Source of the DNA: an uncultured Opitutales bacterium
GTDB taxonomy: Bacteria; Verrucomicrobiota; Verrucomicrobiia; Opitutales; UBA2995
Reading direction: 5' to 3'
Length of the DNA: 6,951 nucleotides
Assembly (NCBI GenBank): GCA_937920335.1
Contig: CALGUT010000283.1
Location: 1 to 6,951, forward strand
A model generated the notes under the pieces. That model did no database searches, was not told the DNA's origin, and worked only from the letters and a program-made list of their open reading frames with translations. A program made the translations under genes and the position numbers. Within the stretch, counting starts at the first letter, position 1, and every line of letters begins with the position of its first letter. Shown in pieces: positions 1-4,966 of the stretch.

Positions 1-2
1 TT

Positions 3-344
3 GTGCCGCAGTTGAAAGACGCCATGGCCCCTCGCGAGCGTCCGGCAATCACTTCCCATAACCAAGGTAATTTTTCGGTCGTTTCTGAGAAGTGGCGTTA
101 TATTCAATACGTGGATGGCGCAGAGGAGCTCTACGATATGGAGAACGATCCCAATGAGTGGAACAACCTTGTCTCCGAAAACCCAGACGTCGTTGCATCA
201 CTCAAGAAATGGATACCCAAGAAGAACGTGGGTCCTGTTCAGGGCAGTATGCATCGGGTTTTGACTTACTACCAAAAGACTCCGGTCTGGGAAGGGCATG
301 TTATTGGTGATAACGATCCCATCCCTCAGGATAGCCTAGACTAG
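3..344 (+). CDS. Sulfatase, C-terminal fragment (gene runs off the left edge)
   Basis: This is the last ~113 residues of a protein whose start lies outside the window. The stretch W-R-Y-I-Q-Y followed by E-E-L-Y-D and N-D-P-N-E-W-N-N-L is the characteristic C-terminal end of type I formylglycine-dependent sulfatases, especially the iduronate-2-sulfatase-like forms common in Planctomycetes and Verrucomicrobia. There the 'LYD...NDPxEWxNL' motif closes the alpha/beta fold. The catalytic C/S-x-P-x-R site and the metal ligands would be upstream and are not visible, so activity cannot be judged. The family hydrolyses sulfate esters on polysaccharides, usually after export. The frame is open from the first bases; the GTG at position 3 is just an internal Val codon. 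The nearby glycoside hydrolase and acetylesterase support a role in degrading a sulfated glycan. The family call is fairly firm; the substrate is unknown. Confidence 0.85.
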   Translation: MPQLKDAMAPRERPAITSHNQGNFSVVSEKWRYIQYVDGAEELYDMENDPNEWNNLVSENPDVVASLKKWIPKKNVGPVQGSMHRVLTYYQKTPVWEGHVIGDNDPIPQDSLD

Positions 345-418
345 TCAATGGCTGGTGGGCCCATGCCTTTAGCAGGTGTTGATGCCGGTTGATGATCGAC
401 TCTGAGGTAGGTCCAGAT

Positions 419-439
419 CGGTTGAACCTGTATCAACCG
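419..439 (+). terminator. Candidate terminator hairpin after the sulfatase gene
   Basis: CGGTTGA (419-425) and TCAACCG (433-439) form a perfect 7-bp stem with a 7-nt loop, followed by only three T residues. It lies 75 bp past the sulfatase stop codon. The stem would suit a weak intrinsic terminator, but the T tract is short. The same CGGTTG word recurs at 386-391 and, inverted, at 531-536, so the hairpin may instead belong to a larger structured element. Confidence 0.3.
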
Positions 440-481
440 TTTAAGAGGAACTTTGCAGGATAACTGGGAGCAATTATTTAT

Positions 482-523
482 GTGAGGAATCGTATCATTC
501 TCAAAGGCGATCATTAGGTTCCA
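482..523 (+). pseudogene. Possible decayed 5' end of an AbrB-type antitoxin gene
   Basis: Reading from the GTG at 482 gives M-R-N-R-I-I-L-K-G-D-H, then a stop at 515-517, then V-P. Without gaps this lines up with the start of the intact downstream antitoxin (M-I-K-S-I-S-V-K-G-Q-L-V-L-P): Ile5, Lys8, Gly9 and Pro14 coincide and residue 7 is hydrophobic in both. That I-x-x-K-G-Q-x-x-x-P pattern is the signature of the first beta-strands of SpoVT/AbrB domains. Upstream, GGATAACTGGG (458-468) and TTATTTATG (474-482) also recur, in the same order, in front of the intact gene (746-756, 798-806). A GGGAG at 466-470 would be the ribosome binding site. The match is short and made by eye, the DNA is diverged, and the in-frame stop means no product. 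It could be chance. Confidence 0.25.
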
Positions 524-768
524 GTCGAACCAACCGGTAGGGCTAGAGCGTCCCCGTGTTCCGGTCTGCTTCGCCTCCGGTCTTGTCGTCGACTAACTCC
601 TCGGAACTGCCGCCGAACACTTTGTAAACACGCGGCGCTGCGAGGACGCAGTTGCCCTGCCCACTTCCGATCCAGGTAATGATCTGATTAGCTGCGCATC
701 CGTACGGGAGCGAGATTCTCGCCATATTTGTAATTACGCACTGAGGGATAACTGGGTGCTTGGTATTC

Positions 769-803
769 TTGACAAAAGTAAGAAGTAAAAGTAAGACTTA
801 TTT
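769..803 (+). promoter_or_regulatory. Putative promoter and operator of the toxin-antitoxin operon
   Basis: TTGACA at 769-774 is a perfect sigma-70-type -35 box. The matching -10 position, 17 bp on (792-797, TAAGAC), is poor, and a start from it would leave almost no leader. The spacer contains the 9-bp word AAAAGTAAG twice (774-782 and 787-795, 13 bp apart), and the short dyad TAAG-A-CTTA (792-800) touches the start codon. Type II antitoxins normally repress their own operon by binding repeats over the promoter, so these are the natural operator candidates. There is no strong Shine-Dalgarno sequence before the ATG at 804; only purine-rich AAGTAAG is present. Confidence 0.4.
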
Positions 804-1061
804 ATGATTAAGTCGATCTCAGTCAAAGGGCAGCTGGTCTTGCCGAGTAAGCTGCGTCAGAAATACGGGATAACTCCGGGGAGTCCCGTTAATATTTATG
901 ATACGGGGAGTGGTATCATGATCGAGCCGCTGCGGAGTGATACTTCGAAGAAAGGCTTTGTTGGTAAGAGCATCATTGATGGGGGGCCTGTGGTATCGTT
1001 TAAACGAAAACAGATCCTGACTTCTGAACAGGTTGCGAAAATCCTTGAAGAGACTGAATGA
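804..1061 (+). CDS. vapB: AbrB/MazE-like (VapB) antitoxin
   Basis: This 85-residue protein would neutralise the toxin encoded next to it and repress the operon. The N-terminal ~45 residues form a SpoVT/AbrB swapped-hairpin DNA-binding domain: the pattern S-V-K-G-Q-L-V-L-P (6-14), then L-R-Q-K-Y-G-I (17-23), then a turn with P-G-S-P-V and a strand ending I-M-I-E-P is the classic form. The C-terminal ~40 residues are charged and end in an acidic helix (S-E-Q-V-A-K-I-L-E-E-T-E). They are the expected toxin-binding tail. The stop codon overlaps the toxin start (ATGA, 1058-1061), so the two are translationally coupled. The length is typical. A conserved-looking inner hairpin (CGGGA 866-870 with TCCCG 884-888, plus CTC/GAG inside) lies in the coding sequence. 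The family call is secure; the name vapB rests on the PIN-domain partner. Confidence 0.87.
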   Translation: MIKSISVKGQLVLPSKLRQKYGITPGSPVNIYDTGSGIMIEPLRSDTSKKGFVGKSIIDGGPVVSFKRKQILTSEQVAKILEETE

Positions 1062-1447
1062 AATATCTTTTCGATGTGAACGCAGTAATCGCGGGGGTGT
1101 ATGTAGATCATGAACACCACGGGCGTATGCGTACCTGGATGAAAGAACACCAGGACGAAGGATTTGGAGTTCCTCCAATTGCTATGACGGGCTGTTTACG
1201 AGTACTCATGACTATTTCTGGTGAGCGAAAACCAAGCCGAATCGTCTCGGCTATCATGGAATTCAAGGATTTCTATGGTTTAACAACTGTTGCGGACCAA
1301 GCTGAAATTAGTGACTTGGGAAAGTGGATATCCGGTCCGAAGCAGGTGACAGATGCCCATTTCCTGACGATCGCGAAACATCATGGTATCAAGCTGGTCA
1401 CATTTGATAGAAACATTCCTGGCCGAGACGTGCTATGTCTAAATTAG
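1058..1447 (+). CDS. vapC: PIN-domain ribonuclease toxin (VapC family)
   Basis: A 129-residue single PIN domain, the usual VapC length. Such toxins cleave tRNA or rRNA using Mg2+ or Mn2+ held by a cluster of acidic residues. Visible sites: Asp6 in L-F-D-V-N near the N-terminus, Asp99 in the V-T-D-A-H motif and Asp117 in V-T-F-D-R-N. The segment P-I-A-M-T-G-C-L-R-V-L matches the 'ITENGFLRVL' helix of the subgroup abundant in mycobacteria and Planctomycetes, but the conserved Glu/Gln position is Met43. One canonical metal-site acid therefore appears to be missing. The start overlaps the antitoxin stop by 4 bp, with GAAGAG (1047-1052) five bases before it as ribosome binding site. The reading frame is intact. 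It is most likely a working or recently inactivated toxin; the Met43 substitution leaves catalytic strength uncertain. Confidence 0.9.
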   Translation: MKYLFDVNAVIAGVYVDHEHHGRMRTWMKEHQDEGFGVPPIAMTGCLRVLMTISGERKPSRIVSAIMEFKDFYGLTTVADQAEISDLGKWISGPKQVTDAHFLTIAKHHGIKLVTFDRNIPGRDVLCLN

Positions 1448-1462
1448 GTTTCTGAGTTTCGT

Positions 1463-3067
1463 ATGTGGGTATTCAATTTAACTGTTAGGTTTCGGAAGCA
1501 CTTTTCTCGTCTACGTATGTGGGGATGGGTAGGCTTTTCATCGTTGTTGGGTGTAAGCCAACTGTCGGCTCAGTTAGATGGTGAAGCGCTTGCTCGGCAA
1601 TACTGTGTAAGCTGTCACGAATATACCGAGCCCGATCTGTTGCCCCAGGAAAGCTGGGAATTTCTTCTCACTTACATGGGATTCTTTTACGGCGTTGTTG
1701 ATTACAGCTACCTGGACGGGAGTAGCGAGCGAACAATGGACATCATCAAAGCCCGTGAGGGCTTTGTTCGAGATGCAAATCTATTACCCGATCAAGCGGT
1801 GTTGTCGACAGAGCAGTGGAAAACCATTCGGGATCATTTCGTCTCCAATGCCCCGGAAGAAGCGATTCCGCAGATCGGAAAACCAGAGATCGTGGAAGAC
1901 GAAGACTGGTTTGTCGTAAAGGCGCCGCAGTACCGGTCCGAGTCTGCCATCACGTCGATGGTTTCGATCGATGAAGCCAATCGTTTACTCATGGTTCACG
2001 ATAGTCGGGCAGAACGACTTACGATCCTGGATGAGGATTTGGATTTTCATGATGGGCACGATGCGCCCGGCGTATTTTTGATCGATGCCAAGTTTGGGAA
2101 GAACGAGGTCCACCTACTCAATATCGGTGACCTGTTTGCGTCGCATATCGGGACAGGGTTTGGGGAGGTTCAGTACGCCAAGACACTTGGAGGTGTTTTC
2201 TTTGGCCTGAAAGTATTGCTCAAAGAATTGCACCGACCGTCTGACTTCGACTTTGCTGATTTCGATAACGATGGGGTGGAGGAGTTGCTCATAAGCAACT
2301 TCGGCGATTACACCGGAAATCTCTCGTTGTTCCGAAAGCAAGGCGCGGGGGTGGGTTATCAGCCTGAACCAGAGATTTTAACGGCAGAGCCAGGAATCGT
2401 CGCCAGCGAAGTATATGATTTTAATGGAGATGGGTATCAGGATATCGCGGTTCTTATGAGTGCGGCACGGGAGAATCTTAGCATCTTTGTAAATGATGGA
2501 AATGGGAGTTTTGCCCGGAATATTATTGTAGAATCGCATCCATCGTTTGGATACACGAGTCTCGAGCTAAGGGATTTTAATGAGGACGGTCGTATGGATC
2601 TGATCGTCCTTAATGGTGATAATGGTGATTCGGATCCCTACAACACGCTCAAGCGAGATCAGGGAATCCGGATATACGTGAACGAGGGAGGGTTGTCGTT
2701 CGAGGAGGCCTATTTTTATCCCATGTATGGCGCCTATAAGGCCGAGATCGAGGACTTCGACTTGGACGGAGATCTCGATATCGCCGCGATCGCCTTTCAT
2801 CCGGACTTCTACCCCGATAAGCCAGAAAACTTTGTACTACTCGAACAAACGGCGACGTTGGAGTTTTCACCGAAGACCCATCCTGCTACCTACAACGGCC
2901 GTTGGCTTACGATGGATTCTGGAGATTTGGATGGAGATGGGGACAAGGACATCGTTCTCGGCGCCGCCTACTCACCGGTGGGTATGATGGGTAAGCATGA
3001 AGAACTGTTTTTGGAGCTGGTCAAAAAGGGCCCACCGTTGTTGTTTCTTGAAAACACCACTAAGTAG
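1463..3067 (+). CDS. Secreted cytochrome c-like protein with FG-GAP/VCBS repeats
   Basis: A 534-residue exported protein. The basic N-terminus and hydrophobic stretch W20-L34 end in L-S-A-Q, a likely signal-peptidase I site after Ala36. Next is a mini-cytochrome region: C-V-S-C-H at 48-52 is a single covalent haem-binding motif, followed by E-P-D-L-L-P and Y-M-G-F-F-Y-G, in which Met72 is the probable sixth haem ligand. From ~255 on there are about five FG-GAP/VCBS blades, each with a calcium-loop motif, starting near D266, D319, D371, D431 and D488; the last reads D-L-D-G-D-G-D-K-D. These suggest an extracytoplasmic beta-propeller. Proteins with this layout are frequent in Verrucomicrobia, Planctomycetes and Bacteroidetes, but their reaction is not established; electron transfer tied to sugar oxidation or binding is only a guess. 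The start is uncertain: ATG at 1517 gives a shorter signal peptide, and neither has a strong ribosome binding site. Confidence 0.88.
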   Translation: MWVFNLTVRFRKHFSRLRMWGWVGFSSLLGVSQLSAQLDGEALARQYCVSCHEYTEPDLLPQESWEFLLTYMGFFYGVVDYSYLDGSSERTMDIIKAREGFVRDANLLPDQAVLSTEQWKTIRDHFVSNAPEEAIPQIGKPEIVEDEDWFVVKAPQYRSESAITSMVSIDEANRLLMVHDSRAERLTILDEDLDFHDGHDAPGVFLIDAKFGKNEVHLLNIGDLFASHIGTGFGEVQYAKTLGGVFFGLKVLLKELHRPSDFDFADFDNDGVEELLISNFGDYTGNLSLFRKQGAGVGYQPEPEILTAEPGIVASEVYDFNGDGYQDIAVLMSAARENLSIFVNDGNGSFARNIIVESHPSFGYTSLELRDFNEDGRMDLIVLNGDNGDSDPYNTLKRDQGIRIYVNEGGLSFEEAYFYPMYGAYKAEIEDFDLDGDLDIAAIAFHPDFYPDKPENFVLLEQTATLEFSPKTHPATYNGRWLTMDSGDLDGDGDKDIVLGAAYSPVGMMGKHEELFLELVKKGPPLLFLENTTK

Positions 3068-3226
3068 CGGGATATCAATCGGTTGCGCTAACGAAAGCCG
3101 ACAGGAGCCGAGGTCGGATGCTGATCGTTTAGTTCGCCATGAAATCGTATTCGTCCATCTTGAAGCGGCAAATCACACTGGTATGATCACTTGACTCAGG
3201 TTCCGAGATTCTGCGGAATGGGCGCT

Positions 3227-4795
3227 ATGAACCGAGTTTCCAGCCGAATCGCTTACCTCTTAACTGCTGTGCTTCTGTTTTCCATGGGAAGGCTGACAGC
3301 TCAGAAATCAGCTTCGCAGTATGAAGTGGTTGAGTATCAAATATCGCTTTCTCCGAACGGTGAGAATCCGTTTGATCGCCATCCGTTGGCGACCTGCGAA
3401 GGGCCCAATGATGCGAGCTTTACAGTTCCTGCTTATTTAACGGGTGAAGACCAGTATACGTTTCGCATCAGTTTCCCACAACCGGGCGAGTGGAAAGTTA
3501 GTTCTGAAGCAACGGACGACGCATGGGAGATAAGCATTAGCTCTGATCCGAGTGCGAAGGGCCCGGTGGTCATTCAAGAGGATAATCCTCAGCATTTTTA
3601 CTACGCGAATGGGGAGCCCTGCTTTGTCTTGGCCTTCGAAGCGGATTGGCTGTTCGCATTGGACCTGGAGGTGGAAGGTTTGAATCGAGCTGAGACCTTG
3701 TTGAAAGACATCAAGGCAAATGGCTTTAATCAAGTCGTGATGAATGTGTATGCGCACGACACGCGGTGGGAAAACGATCCTAAGCTCCCTGCGAAATATG
3801 ATTTTGCTCAGCCGAAGCAATGGCCCTATGGCGGTGACAACAATAATCCTGATTACTCCCGATTAAGCCTGGATTTCTTCAACCACTTTGACGGCATTAT
3901 TGAGATCATGAACGAGTTGGATCTAACTGCTCATATCATGATCTATGTCTGGAATAAGCAGGTCAATTGGCCAGAGGCAGACTCGTTGGAGGATGATCGT
4001 TATTTCGACTATGTGGTGGCGCGTTACCAAGCTTATCCAAACATTATTTGGGACATCTCGAAAGAGGCTACTGGCTATGGGCACAATGATATGAGCTATA
4101 TCGTTCGCAGAATCGAACGACTGAAACAACTGGATGGGTATGATCGACTGGTGACCGTGCACTCGTTTTCCTACTGCGCGAAATATCCGGAGACAGTCGA
4201 TTTTATTTCTTACCAAAACTGGTCTGCTTCGCTCTACAACCGTATGCTGGAAACGTATCGGGAATTTCCAGACAAGCCGATTTTTAATATCGAACACGGC
4301 GGTTACGAAGACGGGCCCTTTCATGTATTTGACGGTGATTATGACGATCCGGTTGCCTGTCTCGATCGCAATTACCAGTGTGTCTTTGGTGGGACCTATT
4401 CCACCTACTATTGGCAGGATGCATCTTGGGATATTGTGATTTGGGACAAATCTGAACTCAGGAAATCAGAGCAGCCTCGTTACGACCTCTACAAGCACAT
4501 GGCCAAGTTATTTAATGACGTCGACTACGCCGCGTTCAAACCGGCAAAGACACGGAAATCGTCGAGTGGATTCGTATTGGAGAGCGAGGATGATCGTTAC
4601 CTAATGTATCTGCCTGCAGCGAATAAACGAATCAACACCCGTATTGAAAAATACTATGGGAAAACGATGCGTGTGAAATGGTTCAACCCGCTTACCGGAG
4701 AGTATTCACCCGAGATGAATCCGGTTATGGAGCAATGGTTGCGTTTTGAGCCACCCTGGACTGGACAGCCCGTTATTTTGATACTCGAGCCGTAA
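3227..4795 (+). CDS. Secreted glycoside hydrolase-like protein (DUF5060 + DUF4038-type barrel)
   Basis: With the ATG at 3227 this is 522 residues and starts with a clean signal peptide (M-N-R-V-S-S-R, a hydrophobic core, then R-L-T-A-Q, cleavage after Ala25). The frame stays open back to a TTG at 3191, but that start would add 12 residues ahead of the signal sequence. Residues ~30-105 resemble the DUF5060 beta-sandwich (P-F-D...F...Y...P-G-E-W-K-V). Residues ~120-420 resemble the DUF4038/apiosidase-type TIM barrel: Y-Y-A-N-G-E-P-C-F near the start, K-A-N-G-F-N-Q-V-V-M, W-D-I-S-K-E with Glu280 as probable acid/base, and F-N-I-E-H-G-G-Y-E with Glu356 as probable nucleophile. Residues ~450-522 form a C-terminal beta-domain of the collagen-binding-like type (V-K-W-F-N-P-L-T-G-E...F-E-P-P-W-T-G). 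It probably cleaves a plant or algal glycan outside the cytoplasm. The fold call is firm; the bond cleaved is unknown. Confidence 0.88.
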   Translation: MNRVSSRIAYLLTAVLLFSMGRLTAQKSASQYEVVEYQISLSPNGENPFDRHPLATCEGPNDASFTVPAYLTGEDQYTFRISFPQPGEWKVSSEATDDAWEISISSDPSAKGPVVIQEDNPQHFYYANGEPCFVLAFEADWLFALDLEVEGLNRAETLLKDIKANGFNQVVMNVYAHDTRWENDPKLPAKYDFAQPKQWPYGGDNNNPDYSRLSLDFFNHFDGIIEIMNELDLTAHIMIYVWNKQVNWPEADSLEDDRYFDYVVARYQAYPNIIWDISKEATGYGHNDMSYIVRRIERLKQLDGYDRLVTVHSFSYCAKYPETVDFISYQNWSASLYNRMLETYREFPDKPIFNIEHGGYEDGPFHVFDGDYDDPVACLDRNYQCVFGGTYSTYYWQDASWDIVIWDKSELRKSEQPRYDLYKHMAKLFNDVDYAAFKPAKTRKSSSGFVLESEDDRYLMYLPAANKRINTRIEKYYGKTMRVKWFNPLTGEYSPEMNPVMEQWLRFEPPWTGQPVILILEP

Positions 4796-4929
4796 AGTAT
4801 CAAAATCTGGCAGGGAAAGCAGTCATCTCGGGAAGCTAAAATGACCTAAGGATCCTTTCGGATGGTAAGAGGGGTGTTTTGCTCCGATTGATTATTAAGA
4901 GCCATTCTCTCTCAGGTATCTCACGGGCT

Positions 4930-4940
4930 TGCAAATTGCA
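4930..4940. promoter_or_regulatory. Short dyad upstream of the esterase gene, possible operator
   Basis: TGCAA-A-TTGCA is a perfect 5-bp inverted repeat around a single central base, ending 26 bp before the esterase start codon and 15 bp before its ribosome binding site. Its position suits a repressor site over a leader. No regulator is encoded in the window, and a dyad this short can occur by chance. Confidence 0.2.
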
Positions 4941-4955
4941 CCAAGTTTGTCAAAA

Positions 4956-4961
4956 AAGGAG
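4956..4961 (+). promoter_or_regulatory. Ribosome binding site of the esterase gene
   Basis: AAGGAG with a 5-base gap before the ATG at 4967 is the only near-consensus Shine-Dalgarno sequence in front of any gene here. It fixes the esterase start and suggests this gene is translated more efficiently than its neighbours. Confidence 0.7.
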
Positions 4962-4966
4962 TAACT

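Larger units (their letters stand above)
345..803. other. 459-bp gene-poor region with repeats and a G+C-rich island
   Basis: No convincing intact gene lies here. It contains a perfect 7-bp hairpin at 419-439, four copies of CGGTTG (two in each orientation) between 386 and 536, and a putative antitoxin-gene remnant around 482-523. It also holds a G+C-rich island at 541-720 (108 of 180 bases G or C, against 51 of 120 just before and 29 of 80 just after), and the promoter zone of the toxin-antitoxin operon from about 746. The 11-bp word GGATAACTGGG occurs at 458-468 and again at 746-756, bracketing the island. A 60-codon open frame on the - strand (543-725) sits in the island. It has G/C-rich third positions but no ribosome binding site and no family I recognise, so I do not call it a gene. 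The overall picture is a scarred region, consistent with past insertion or deletion next to the toxin-antitoxin module. Confidence 0.5.

Noticed and set aside
543..725. 60-codon open frame on the - strand in the G+C-rich island
   Set aside because: It has no ribosome binding site, no recognisable domain and is short. Third-position bias alone does not separate it from the local high G+C content. Kept only as a finding about the island.
345..803. Integron cassette attachment site upstream of the toxin-antitoxin pair
   Set aside because: Toxin-antitoxin pairs are common integron cassettes, but I find no paired core sites with the expected GTTRRRY-type ends around the operon.
896..1178. Long open frames on the - strand across vapB and vapC
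   Set aside because: They lie antisense to two well-supported genes with clear families, and their peptides show no family features.
2649..2987. Overlapping frames rich in Arg, Ser and Pro across the FG-GAP repeats
   Set aside because: They are by-products of the repetitive Asp/Gly codons of the repeat gene read in other frames.
3079..3117. Competing small hairpins after the FG-GAP gene (TCGGTT/AGCCGA and CCGAC/GTCGG)
   Set aside because: Stems are only 5-6 bp, one has a wobble pair, and no T run follows; too weak to call a terminator or attenuator.
2997..3194. 65-codon + strand frame running past the end of the FG-GAP gene
   Set aside because: Its first part overlaps the real gene in another frame; the rest has no ribosome binding site and no recognisable features.
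4848..4857. AAGGATCCTT, a perfect 10-bp palindrome between the hydrolase and esterase genes
   Set aside because: A single short palindrome with no repeat copy in the window and no terminator features; likely chance.
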